In this document: in pieces, positions 48,301 to 61,000 of the stretch
Position numbering within the stretch: the stretch's first letter is position 1
How the letters are laid out: each line of letters begins with the position of its first letter
Source of the DNA: Pomacea canaliculata
Taxonomy: Eukaryota > Mollusca > Gastropoda > Architaenioglossa > Ampullariidae
Length of the DNA stretch: 64,000 bases
Direction of reading: 5' to 3'
NCBI RefSeq assembly: GCF_003073045.1
Contig: NC_037595.1
Coordinates: 7,181,509 to 7,245,508 of the forward strand
Notes under the pieces: model-generated
Database searches by the model: none
The model's input: the letters and a program-made list of their open reading frames with translations, nothing else
Told to the model about the DNA's origin: nothing
Translations under genes and position numbers: made by a program

Positions 48301-51300
48301 CTTCAAATTTGGGCGAAGAACAGATACAAAATTGGGTAAGTGTAGTGTCTGACGTCGTAGCCCAATCTATTGCTGTCGTCTGCTACAAGGTGAGAGTTAC
48401 TTCCCTTGCACTGAGTTTTTTTTCCTTACAGGGAAGAGTTCCACGAATCTATTTCCAAGATGTTGACAGCATAGTTAAAATCATCGTCTCAGAAACGGAA
48501 AGTGAGCACCCCAAGTACAGTGAGCATAAGCTCATCACAGATGCTTGCACACTCTTCATGGCACAGAAATCTCGCCGTTTCTGACAAGACATTACAGTGC
48601 TTTGTGTGCTGAAAGGCAGTTGAACAAAGTATGTTGATTTGTTGATATTTTTTTTCACATTGTCAAGGGACCCCTTAGAGCAGGGGTGGGCAATTAATTT
48701 TCCAAAAGGGCCGCATGAGAAATTGGGATGTTTTTAGAGGGCCGGACTAATATAGTTAACTCAGTTTTACCCAATACTGTATATATAGTATATATACTGG
48801 CCGGGCGGGCCGGACTTTGCCCAGGTCTGCCTTAGAGTGAGCCTGGGACCCCTTAAAAATCTGAAGAAGGGGTCCCTGGTACCCCAAAGAATTTAGCCTT
48901 AGCAGAAGCCCTGAATTAATATGTTCTAAGTGTGATCTGAAGCGCCTTATTCGATTGTAAATGACAACTATGATGAGTCTGATGAAGATTTCAGCTGTGT
49001 AAAACTGTAATCAGAAAAGATAAACCTACCCCCAAAGTCTTTGAACTTTGACGCATCGTGTGTCAGTGAAATTGTTTATCTTTTTCTATATTTCTGTTTG
49101 TTTCTTCAAGAGGCTGCAATTCCAATATTGATATACTATTAGATCACTTTAAGATTTAAGATTTTTCTTTCTTCTCTTCATTAGTATTCCAGAATATTTC
49201 TTTTCTAGCAACGGACTGAGAGATAATTATCTGTACTCTGTAGGAAGCAAGCTACAAATCCACATAATACCTGAAATCAAACCCCTCCAGCCCTTGATAC
49301 AGACACACGATACTTTGTCAACAGGTCACGTGGTTAGGACGTGTCAGGACGCCGGCTTTGTTGCGACACGCGAGCAGGAGGACGTTCTATGGGACCCGAC
49401 TGTTTTATCGGACTACAGCGAAAAATGATTTCAAAATTTAGATGATTTCTCATTCTTACTTTCGTCTCTACACTGATTTTACTTATGTTTTCCTTCATCA
49501 TGGCGTACGTCGGTGTTCGACTGCATGATCAGTTTTATTGGACAAACTCAAAGAATGAGTTACACTTACAGTTAGTGTCTCTCTCTCTCGTATCGACGAG
49601 ACGACCTCTGACTACTTGAATAGCAACGTCTTTTGTTACGACAGGTTCTTCAACTGTGTTTCTTAAATCCTCTTCCGAGTGACCAGGTGCTTCAGGCTGA
49701 ATTAAGACACTTTTCTAGAATAAATGTTGCAAACAAAAGCATGACGTCACCACGCTAAAAATAGTTCCACACAGGACACACGACTTCGTGCACTTATGTA
49801 ATATTATAAATGTATAAATGTAATTGTATGGCTAGCATAAGTTGAACGATTGCAAACTGCAACTGTCCATTGAGTAAAAATTTAATAAGCAACGTTAAAA
49901 AAAATTAAGGAAATCAGATAATAAAATTCAGAGATAAAAATTTCAAGCCGCCTTTGATGTTTTACTGCATGCAGGTCACTATCAAAATGTTGCTTGACCC
50001 TTAAGTAGTCGGACAACAAACCTGTATCAAGAGTCAGTGGTGCAGAAACTGAGTCTATACAGTTGCTATACTTATTAATTACCTATTATGACAGACTAAA
50101 GACTATTTTAGTTTCAGGCATTCCCATGAAACATTTTGAAATAAAGTTGTGTGGGTGTACAGTTGAAAAAAAACTGGTTGAGTTATACACGTATGAACTG
50201 GAAATACGTTTTTATTTCGAACATAAGCGACGTGAATAGTTCTTCTGTTATATCGACTCACGAATTTCTTTTTTTCAGATGTATTAAATAAAAAACATCT
50301 TCAGGTTGCCAGCAAGTCACACCTTCTGCTGTACGCGGCGTACTATGATGACGTCAGGAAGACAGCCAGGATCACCATTGTGGGAATTCGAAGCTCCAGC
50401 TTTTCTCAGACCGTGAACTGCAGCTTTTCCAACACCAGAAGCGACCAACCGGGGGACACAACTCTTCTCAACACCACCGCGGGAAGAGTGACGGACCTTC
50501 CCGACCACCATTCTAGCCAGTAGGTGTTGTCACAGAAAAGCCTGGTCAGGTTTTTTCGCATTATTTCTTATAGTTCAGGCGTAGAATGCAGAAGGCAGGG
50601 TACAATCTATAATTTATAACTGTTCACATATAACGGACATCGAATTTAATAGCATCAAACTGATGCTTGCTAACTGTGCAGGAAGGAGAGACATGAATAA
50701 GAAATATGAAGGTGAAAAAAGTGGAGAAACAGACAAAGATGTAGTCCGTCAAAATATTAGTTTGGGTTAGGGTTCTAGCTGAAAAAATATTTTACTTAAA
50801 ACGTAATAATAATAGCAATAATACATAGCATAAATGACCAATAATAAAAATCATAAAATAATTTATAATGAACAAATTCAGAAAAAATTACGAAATATTG
50901 TAAAGTCAGAAAACAATAAATCATTAAGTCCCAAAAATAGCCAAAGCAATAAAGGTACTTAAAAAATAATAAAAAAACAAAAACAAAACAAAAAATAAGT
51001 ATCAGAAGGAATTCAGTTGTTAACTCTTGCTCTAAAATTTATATTTACAGCTTGTTAACTTTTAAAATAATATTTTTTTGGGTTTTTTTTTCTGTTCAGG
51101 TACAGACCTGTCTACATTTTCTGTTCGCTCCCAGAAGGGAAGTCGCGACCTGATCACGTGTCTGTCGTCTGCCACAACGACTCTGTGCCCAACCTCCTAC
51201 AGATCACTTATCCCTACAAGGGACCTCACCGCTATCAGTTCTCCATTGTGTGTCCCCTGTCTACGGCGGCTACAACATCTGGCGACAGTCGCTGGAGTCG

Positions 51301-52041
51301 ATGGAGATGGCCCGGATGTTAGGAGTGGATCACGTCAACGTATACGTCGAGAAAGCGGGACCCAACCTGACTCGGGTTCTGCAGCACTACGTCGATCAGG
51401 GTTTCATGAGTGTTCTCCCTTGGAACGACATCCCTTCTAATGTCCACGCCCATGCGCAGGTAGGCTGCATGCACGATTGTCTTCTGCGCATGCGCTACGT
51501 GACGAAGTACGTCGTGTTCATCGACCTCGACGAGCTCATCATACTTCGCACCAACAACACGCTGAGAGAGATGGTGGAGCACGTGATGAAGCAGACAAAG
51601 GATGCCGACAAGGTGGGAGCTATCATGGTGAGGAACTCCTTTTTCCACCACGCTCCTCAGGAGATCAACATCACCGACACTTACCTGCAGGCCAACCTTA
51701 CCGGAGGGCTGTTCACCAAAGCTCGTCTCTACGACCTTAAAAGTGTGTTAATGCAGTTTCGTGGGAAGCCGTGGGAACCTCCACAACGCTGTCGAACCAT
51801 CGCCGATCCACTGAGGGTGGACACGATGGCTGTTCATCATCCAGAGACGATGTTCGGTGACTTCAAGGTGGTCGTGGTGGACCCCAAGATTGGCTTGTTG
51901 CACCATTATCGTTATGGGTGGTATAATGAGGACACAGTAAGGGACACAACTGCTCACAGGTTAACTCCCATCCTCGTGAAAAGACTGGAGTCGGTTTATA
52001 AGCAGCTGGGCTTGAAACCTGCTGATGACCATAGGAGATAA
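45377..52041 (+). CDS. GT92 glycosyltransferase, gene C (one frameshift in exon 3)
   Basis: Same family and plan as gene B. Exons 45377-45677, 50279-50519 and 51100-52041 join in phases 1 and 2. Exon 1 encodes MISKFRCFLILTFVSTLILL, a signal anchor, and ends SFAPDRLG. Exon 2 encodes LLYAAYYDDVRKTARITIVG. Exon 3 matches gene B almost throughout, including the DLDE motif. One base is missing near 51245-51250, where B has CCATGTGTGTGTCC and C has CCATTGTGTGTCC; this breaks the frame. One codon (the K of EKINI) is also absent, in frame. Without the one-base loss the product would be about 494 residues. Since all the rest of the frame is clean, this is either a very young pseudogene or a sequencing error in a GT run. 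Intron 1 is 4.6 kb and holds two further first-exon-like cassettes and transposon insertions. Confidence 0.75.
46544..46911. mobile_element. hAT-type MITE (368 bp) in intron 1 of gene C
   Basis: Ends CAGTGTTGTCCATAGGA and (reverse complement) CAGGGTTGTTCATGGGA are flanked by a perfect 8-bp duplication, TAAATTTC (46536-46543 and 46912-46919). The inside is made of CCCATGGGA-type palindromic repeats. A second left-end copy lies inside at 46773, so the element carries an internal duplication. The matching spot in duplicon 2 (about 56526-56540) is uninterrupted. Confidence 0.9.
47053..47305 (+). pseudogene. Second first-exon-like cassette of the GT92 array
   Basis: ATG at 47053 opens MKSSSEIISDNSEKRNYRLL followed by a hydrophobic run (about residues 22-43), a signal-anchor plan like exon 1 of B. 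Further on, about 47219-47296, the DNA resembles exon 1 of gene C (GATTCTACGAATGGCTCACA against GACTCAAAGAATGGGTTACA). A T-run and a stop separate the two halves and no clear donor follows. The upstream leader also resembles that of gene B (CGACCCACT...CGACAAAA). It is a relic, or possibly an alternative first exon that I cannot prove. Confidence 0.5.
48207..48913 (+). mobile_element. hAT-like element (707 bp) in intron 1 of gene C
   Basis: Both ends read CAGGGCTTCTGCT inward. No clean target duplication is visible. Inside, two plus-strand coding pieces can be read, VVAQSIAVVCYK ending at GTGAGAG and, after TTTCCTTACAG, RVPRIYFQDVDSIVKIIVSE ending at a stop near 48584, so a short intron of a transposon gene seems to survive. 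I do not recognise the protein. The matching place in duplicon 2 (about 57900-57950) lacks it. Confidence 0.7.
48681..48829. mobile_element. Nested hAT MITE (149 bp)
   Basis: Ends CAGGGGTGGGCAA and (reverse complement) CAGACCTGGGCAA. It is flanked by a perfect 8-bp duplication, CCTTAGAG (48673-48680 and 48830-48837). It was inserted into the older element at 48207-48913. Confidence 0.9.
49425..49625 (+). pseudogene. Third first-exon-like cassette (broken GT92 exon 1)
   Basis: It is nearly identical to exon 1 of gene C over MISKFR and the anchor, and its 100-base leader with CACGTG is also kept. The seventh codon is TGA where the others have TGT, and the donor end is lost. It is therefore a dead duplicate of exon 1, placed between the live exon 1 and exon 2 of gene C. 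Confidence 0.8.
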
Positions 52042-55000
52042 CAAAGGGAAATGAACTTTCGGGGATTAGTACTGGCGTGTTATCATGCCTGTTTATGATG
52101 CTACAGCTTTTTATCCCAAATTAATATAACTTTTTGTTTTGTTTTTTTTAGGAATGTGGTGAAAAATATATATATATTCATATATTCTCAATATTACTTA
52201 GCAGATCCAGCACACATCGATGTCTGTGAAAGTTATTAAAGTTGAAAAGATCAAGTTAGCAAATGTTCATTTGTCCATCTCTGTTTTAACAGATATTAAA
52301 ATAAACGAGTGTTTTCTTTCTTCTATTGTTCGTTGATGTGACGAATTGTTTGCTGATGGATGTCATGGAATATTCATCTCTATAAAAATATTCTTTAGAA
52401 CTTCCATTCTACAATCACACCTGTAGAGTCATGTGTGTAAGTGTGTGTGTCAGAAATCAGTGAAAGTGTCCAGCAGTAGATGTTCCATCCTGCTGAGTGT
52501 TGGTGGCTGAACATTTGTAGTTTGTGAGATTCAAGTGACTTGAACTAAGAAGTGTTTTCGTTCACAAAGTCAGACACACTCACAGCCACGCGCGCTTTCA
52601 GTGGACACAGTGTTGATCACTAATTATCTCAGTAATTACTAAGCACTAGTGTGACATTGCTTCAAACAGTTGTCAAGAAGCCGAGGGACAATGCTGGCGT
52701 CTTGTAGAAGCAGGTTGTGATGGGTGTCACACAATAACGGATGTCAGACGGTAGATGAAGTGCACGAGGCAGGGGAGATAATACTTCGAGCTCTCTGGAC
52801 CTGCCAGGGGCAGTAACCTACTGCTCGGCACAGTGTTGACGGACAGGATGGCTGTAGGAAAGCAACTAGAAGAAGGTGGGACCTGGGAAGTAGTCCGGAA
52901 ACCCACAGCAACTGTTTTCTTTTCTTGTTCTCAGAAACCTGTAATCTTGTTGAGACTACTTTGTATTTCTACCTCAGTAATGAACTTCTACTCTAATAAA
53001 AAACATTAAACTCACTGTTTCATCTTCCGGTTGTCCACCTTGATGACCTTACATGTTGATCTTTTAAATAACACAGCATGCAATTCTAGTAAACTGAGGC
53101 TAGTGTGATAATTACATTGGCTCCTCCTGGTTAGAAAGTATGTACAAGACTAAATCTTTGCTCATAACGATTGCACAAATTAACGACTAGTTCACATCGT
53201 CGTCGTCGTCGTCGTCGAGGTAAGCGCCTAGCGTTCTGTCAGCGAGGAAAGAACACATTTAACTTCAAAGAAGTGTTGTCTTCATCACCTGACGAGCCTG
53301 TGTAAGATGGGCGATAAGCGATGTGACGATAAGGAGATGGTGTGTATCGATGTGCACATTCACTCTACGCTCCTTTTATTTTCTTTCAGAACAGTTCATC
53401 GCGGGAGTAAACATGGAAGTCGAGGTGGTATTTTCTTTTTTAAATGAGAAACAAACAAACAGTTAAAAAAGCTGTTGATCTTTGATAAGTTTTGTTTTCA
53501 TTAATAACTTTCGTTTTAGTGTGTGCGTGAGTGCCCGTGTGTGTGGGTGTGTGCTATGTGCACACTCCTCAAGTTCATTCACAATCCCCAGAGGACATTT
53601 ACCAAATAGTATCTGTGTCACTACACCACTGATAACAACTGTAAAACAAATATGCATCGAAAACGAAAGCAAAAATAATCAAGCTGACTGTTTGATAAGA
53701 ACCTGTTCCACCCAGTGACATCCTGTTCCAACCTTCTTATTGACAAAGAAACTATTCTAAACACTCCGCTGCCTTTATTCGCAACCTCAGGAGTAAACCT
53801 CGAGCAAAAGAATCAGAGTCTGAGCCAGAGGCAGTTCTTGACACCTGCAACCAGCTTCCAGCAGCTTCTACACCGTCTCTGAGCCTCCACGTGACGACTG
53901 TGTCGGTCCTTTGGTTCATTAGCAAACATTCGAGGGGAGGAGGGAGTTGCTACATTGTCAACAGCTTGTCTGCCCATGTTTAGATTGTATCATTCCATAT
54001 CAACACATAAACAAGTAGACTCACTCCTACCTTGTGGATTACCACTCACGGGATTGTCGGTTCCGGTTATAAGTGTTTTGCAGGACTGGAGTAAGGTTCG
54101 CCCCCAATGCTGTTCGGGAGGGTTTGTCATGATTCCACTGCACAGGCTATTGTCCGTAGTGAAAGTTAGGCAGTCCCCAGGGTCAGCAAGGTGCCTGGGT
54201 GCATGTTGATTAGATAACCACACCGACAGGCTGACATGATACCAGGTATCAACCCAATATGACAAGCTCTAAAACTGAGTCACTAAAATGTTCGTACAAT
54301 GTTTCCAGACAAACATTCATAAACTTGCCGGTTAACCCACATAAAACTAGGATAGTTGAATTTTCTAGAGACAAAATAAAGAAGAAACTAATGTTTATAA
54401 TTATACAATAGGGAAGAGTTTGAGTGAAAATATGATTCTTTTCTCCTCTTGATACTCCTGAATTTCATACAGCACAAACAATTTTATTGGCAGACCCGAA
54501 CACAGGTTTGCTGGGTTACCCATCAAGTCCGCCGTCAGAGCAAAAGAATATGACACATAGACCAGAAAGACTATGTTTATGTTCATGCCATCATTCACGA
54601 CCTGCTTGACAAAAAGTCAGTCTCTAGAAAGCACAGCAAAAGATTTCTTTCTACGTTTTGAAAGTTCGCTTCTGGACATGAATCAGCTTTAGTCGGCGAT
54701 AATTGTTTATCATCATCTGTGGAGGCAGGACCATAAAAGTCTGGCTTTGTTGCTTGTTTTTTGTGTTGCACCAGCCAATGGTGTATTCAAAACTGTATGG
54801 GCATTATAAGCCTGTGCACACATATCCCAGGTCGAACCGGAAAAACAGTCTCTACGGAAGAAACTCTAACTGAAACAAAAGTCATTTGAATGCGTCTCCT
54901 TTCCTTTACATGCAGTGTGCAGCTTGGAAACCTTTATGCGTGATAGTAGCGCGGCCATAAATGTGCGCAGTATATTGTACATGCCCAAGTGTGGGATGGT

Positions 55001-58000
55001 TAGAGAAAGTGGAGGAATAAATCTGTTTCAGCTGTGTAAACTGAGGGAAGGCAACCCCTGACCTGAAGTGTTTGCCGCGTGTCCGTGATATGGATCATGT
55101 TATTGTATATTGGTATTTTAGTCTTCCGCATGCTGCAGCACCCTATTGACCAGTCATTTGACCCCGTAATTAATATTTCTACTAATTTTCACTTCGGATC
55201 TTCATTGATCTTCCAGAAAATTTATTTTTTGTTTTACGAGCGACTGAAATGCAATTATCTGTACTCGATAAAAATAAACAAAAGATAAAAAAAAACCAAC
55301 AAAAACGTTCCAAAATAGCTACAACCTCCACGGCAACCACTGAACACACACAGTACTTTGTCAACAGATCACGTGACTTACTTGCTGGATCGGGTTTGTT
55401 TGCGATCGCGCGAGCAGGGGAGAAAACTGTGGTACGGAAGACGCCGGGGGACAGTTCTAACGAAAACCCAGCAAAGCGAAAAAAAAAAAAAAACATGATT
55501 TCAAAATTTAGATGTTTTCTCATTCTTACTTTCGTCTCTTACCCTGATTTTACTTATGTTTTTCTATCATTCATAATACGGCGGTTATCTCTGATCAGCT
55601 TGTACTGGAAGGATCAAAGGGATGGTACACTTAGAAAGCCAGTGTCGCTCTCTCGGTGTGACAGACGACTTCTATCTAAGTTCCATCTGAAGAAAAACAA
55701 AAAGTAAGAAATTATCAAGCATCGACGTTGTTACGAATAATTACTGTTGTTTTTCCTTCGTTCCAGACAGGAGTTGGGTAAGATTGTTATGTACTACTCA
55801 TTGCATGATTGTGCACCTGTGTGAGTTAACAGTTATTAACTTTTAAAGAAGGTAAGAATTTATTTAGTATCTCAACAGTACAATTGCTAATGGCTGTAGT
55901 CTAACACTAGATGTGCGTTGGTTGGAATCTGAATTTTTTTCAGAATCTGAGCAGCTCCACGTGGACGCGAGTGACTCTTCCTGAAAGTTTTGAACAAATT
56001 CAAGTTTATCATTGGACAAAAAAACAGCCATGCTCGTTGCTTAATTGTTTTTTAAAATTGGCTGGAATTTGGCTACTGGAAATTTCTGCGCGTCCGCAAG
56101 TAATAATAAAAATATTCAGCTAAAATTTTAAAATACGCTACATATTTTATATTTTTGCTGGCATGGGTGTTAGAGGTTTTAGGTGTGTACGAGCTGTCTT
56201 GGTGTGAAAAAACTTAAATTAGAGTACTTGCAAACATGCAATGAAAGACTTGAAGTTTTTTTGTTTTAGTTTTTGTTCTTCATTATAGATCTCCATTTGA
56301 AATATTTTGTAGATTGAAATAGACGTTGGCGCGGTTTTTGGGTGATTGCCAACGATGTCAAACTAAGGCGAGAGTTGAGTTATTCCAAAGATGAAAGGTT
56401 GGCTTCGTGTCCTCCACTGATTCAAGTCACTAATTTTGTAACTCAAGCTCGTGGCTTTGTTCCCCAGTCTGCAAATATTTTTTTTAATAAAAGACTAGGA
56501 CGATACTCTTGCTCATTGACAATGCTTTTAAATTTTCACTGGACAATTATTACTGTCCGTCTTACGACCTCATCAAGTAGTTTTTCTGTATACCGGAGCA
56601 AAAAATGTGGGACTTAAAACTCATGTCTCTCCGCATCTTTGTTGGACATGTTTCAGCAAAGGCTTATTTTCTTTGCGCTAGAAAATGAGTGTCTATGAAT
56701 CTTATTCTATATTACGGAACGAAATACAGACTTCTCGCTTACTTTTCTTTTATCTTCTCTCTGTTTTTAAGTCTATTTTTTTTCAGTTTTTTTCATGTTG
56801 TCATCATACTTTGTTGTTTGTCTTGAGATTTAGTTCTTTCTTCTTTTTTTTTTTTTTTTTATAATTATTTCTCACTACGATTCTTCGAATTTGGTCTACG
56901 TAAATAGATAGGCAAGGTCATTACTCGCACTGCGGCCGACCTTGCGAAGGTTGCCGTTAGAATAGAAGATACAAACTTGACATAGGAATAATACTAAACG
57001 ACAACGAAAATACCTGACAACTGTTACTATTTATTTTTCTTTTCCCCCATTCTATAAAGTTTGGACTTTTCATAAGGTGGATATGTAAAAATTCTGATTG
57101 TGTTTTTTGGCGAGATAATTCTGATTCTTCGTCTCGGAGTGGAAGGTCGGTTTACATTAGTCGACGAAGTAGAGGAAGAGTGTGATAGATCTGATTATTC
57201 AGAGGCTAGTTTATAGCAGCCATGGTTTACTATCCTTAGGTGCCTCTGAACGTAGGTGCGCTGGTTACTTTGTACTATCAAAACATGCTAAATAGAAACA
57301 GTTTCTGATCACGAGAAACTCTGAGACCTGACGTTTCATTCAGATTGAATGACTATCTTTCATGTCCTTTTTGTTCTTTGGTGGCAGTACGATTTTGATG
57401 TTGCCTAGGAGTTGAATTCGGGGAATATTGGGCAGTATTCCTTGTCTTGCCAGTTATGTGTATGTGTATTGTAATCTATTTATTGCTAGATGACTATTTA
57501 TAAAAACAACATAGATGTTGTTGGGCTACCGTATGTTCATATTAGTTTTCGTTGTCATGCAAAAGGTTCATATAGATGGTTAATTTTATTTTCATTTAAA
57601 AACTGCGGTGCTCTTTGGTTAATACGGTCAGCTCTTCATTGCCAGTGGCTTTGCTAAATTTTATTCTTATTTCTCACTGATTCACTTCATCATCAGAATT
57701 CTTAACTTCAACTTTAGGTCCTTGATATTGTAAATATGCACGATAAGATGTGTCCGTGATCGGTCAGAGTAAACTCAACTTGAGGAAGTCTTCATGTGTA
57801 CTATCAAGACAAAGCGCTGTAAGTGATAAAAGCTTATAAAAGTCTCACAAGAACAAATAGAAAAACTGCAAAAATATTAAACCTATATACAGTTTCCAGT
57901 AAGGAGAGCCGTTTTTGATAATTGTCTAGTGTCTAATCTAGCGCCTTATCATGTAACACAACGATCTGAGTCTTGATGAGGATTTCAGCATGTGTAAACT

Positions 58001-61000
58001 GTATCAGAAGATAACTACCTGTCCCAATGCCATCTTTGACTTTGCGCATGTGTTAGTGAATTGTTTTTTGTTTCTAATTTCCTGTTTGTTTCTTAAGATC
58101 CTCTAGCTGTTCCAATATGAATATACTAATTATATTTAAAGATTTCTATCTTTTTTCTTTCTCTCTTTCATTCTATTTTTCTAGAATACTTTTCTTTTCA
58201 CACACGAACTGATGAGTCTATCCAATCTTACTCTGTGAAGAAGCTCACGTACAAAATACCTGAATCAAACTTCCAGCACTTCATACAGAAACGATCCTTT
58301 GTCAACGGTCATGTTTGACGTTTCTGGACCGGTTGTTGCGACAACGCAGAGGGACGTCCTATGACGCTGTTTATCGGACTAAGCAAAAATAATTAAAAAT
58401 TTAGATGACTTTCGGTCCTTCTGATATTTTGGCTCTATACAAAGAATGAGTACACTTTACATTAGTGTCCTCTCTCGTATCGGACGAAACGACCTGACTA
58501 TTGATACAGTCTTTTTCCTGGATTGTGACAGGTTTTCAACTTTTCTTTGTTTCTTAAAATCTCTTCGAGTGAGCTAGGTGCCAGCTTATTATTGACACTT
58601 TTCCTAATAAATGTGCAACAAACATGAATGGACCCGTTATCTATATCTGTGTTCCAACATATGAACACATGACTTTTTGTGCACTTTTTATTATAAATGT
58701 ATAAATGTAAGTGTATGGTAGCATAATCAAACATTAAAACTGCAACGTATTCGAGTAACGTGTTTATTACAACATTTCAAAAATTTAGAAATAGTATAAG
58801 TGGAGATACAATTTTCACCGCCTTTATGTTTTTACTTGCATGCAGGTCAATCAAAATGTTGCTTGTGCTAAGATAGTCGGCACCACTTACAAGAGTATAC
58901 AGCTGGTTCATGGTATGTTAAAGTCTGTGCTAGCCTGCTTTGAATAAAGAAAAAGTCGTCTATACGGAAGAGAGAAATAACTCAACCAGTTTTTAACATC
59001 TGTCGTAGTATGCTCCTAGGGTGGCTCATTCTAAATCGAACAGCAATGAATATTGGATTTATGCTTCTGTTAGGTTTCATAAAGGAGGGGATTGAAGTTA
59101 GTCACCACATGCCAACGGCTTGAGACTGGCTGTGCCATCTGTTGGGTGTGGTTGGTGGTTGGAATTTGTACAGTGGCAGAACAGTCTATAATTTGTATTA
59201 TGTGGCTTATTTGGTTCTCTTGATCTTCTCTTCTTTAGGCCAGACTAAATTATAGTTCAGCATCCCTGAAAATTTTAAACAGTTGCTATGCTTGTAATGA
59301 AAATAAACTGTTGAATTATGAACGTATCAACTTCTTAAATACTTGTTCTTTCGAATAGGAAGTGATATTCTTTCTGTTATAGCTTGACTCACGATTTTCT
59401 TTTTTCAGATGTGTTTAAATAAAGGCCATCTTCAGGTGCAATGAGTCAAAACATTCGCTGTTACGCGGCAGTACTTTTGATGACGTTCGGAGACGACAGC
59501 AAGCCAGGAACAACTGATCCGGAATTCGAACTCCAGCTTCTTTCGACCGTAACTGCACTTTTCACAAGAAGCCAGCCGGGGCACAACTCTTCTCAACTCT
59601 TCACTTTCCGCTGGCTGACGGATTCCAACAAATAAGGCATAGTTTGTCACGATACCGGCTACTATTCAGCTCAAATGCACCAAAAAATCATTCAATCTTT
59701 AACCTTATCATATAGAAAAACAATGTTAACAGAGGCTAGAGTCATAAAGAGTTAAATAAACTAGAAAACTATCGAATAGTCTTCCACTCACCAAAACGCA
59801 GGCGAACAAACAACAAATAAACGGTCAAAACCACCAAAAAAAATAAGAAATATATATATTATTAGAATCAATTGCGTCCGACTCATAAATTAAATACAAA
59901 AGGCTGGCGGTTTTTGCATTATTTTCAGTTCAGCGTACAATGCAGAAGGCAGGGTACAATCTATAATTTATAACTGTTTACATATAATGGACATCGAATT
60001 TAATAGCATCAAACTGGTGCTTGCTAAATGTGCATGAAGGAAAGACATGAATAATGAATATGAAGGTGAAAAAGGTGGAGAAACAGACGGAGATATAAAA
60101 GTGACTACAAATAGTCAGTCAAAATAATAGTGTGGAAGTGTTCTAGCTGAAGAAATATTTTACTTAAAACGTAATAATAATATCAATAATACATAGCATA
60201 AAATGACCAATAATAAAAATCATAAAATAATTTATAAGTAAAAAATTCAGAAAAAAACAAAATATTGTAAAGTCAGGAAACAATAAATCATTCAGTCCCC
60301 AAAAAATAGCCAAAGCAGTACAGGTACTTAAAAATCTTAAAGACACAAGAAAAATAACAATTAGTAGCAGAAGGAATTCAGCTGTTAACTCTTGCTCTAA
60401 AATTTATATTTACAGCTTGTTAACTTTTAAAATAATGTTGTTGTTTTTTTTTTTGTTGTTTTCTTTTTCTGTTCAGATACAGATCTGTCTACATTTTCTG
60501 TTCGCTCCCAGAAGGGAAGTCGCGACCCGATCACGTGTCTGTCGTCTGCCACAACGACTCTGTGCCCAACCTCCTACAGATCACTTATCAGTACAAGGGA
60601 CCTCACCGCTATCAGTTCTCCATGTGTGTGTCCCCTGTCTTCTGCGGTTACAACATCTGGCGACAGTCGCTGGAGTCGATGGAGATGGCCCGGATGTTAG
60701 GAGTGGATCACGTCAACGTCTACGTCGAGAAAGCGGGACGCAACCTGACCCGGGTTCTGCAGTACTACGTCGATCAGGGTTTCATGAGTGTTTTCCCTTG
60801 GAACGACATCCCTTCTAATGTCCACGCCCATGCGCAGGTAGGCTGCATGCACGATTGTCTTCTGCGCATGCGCTACGTGACCAAGTACGTCGTGTTCATC
60901 GACCTCGACGAGCTCATCATACTTCGCACCAACAACACGCTGAGAGAGATGGTGGAGCACGTGCTGAAACAGACAAAGGATGCCGACAAGGTGGGAGCTA

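Larger units (their letters stand above)
41870..52041 (+). repeat. Tandem duplicon, unit 1 (3' flank of B to end of C)
   Basis: The order of sequence from the gene B stop to the gene C stop is repeated from the gene C stop to just past gene D (52042 to about 61660). Landmarks recur at a spacing of about 10 kb: the CGT repeat at 43030 and 53205, first exon at 45377 and 55495, catalytic exon at 51100 and 60477. Unit 1 holds two transposon insertions that unit 2 lacks. Confidence 0.85.
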
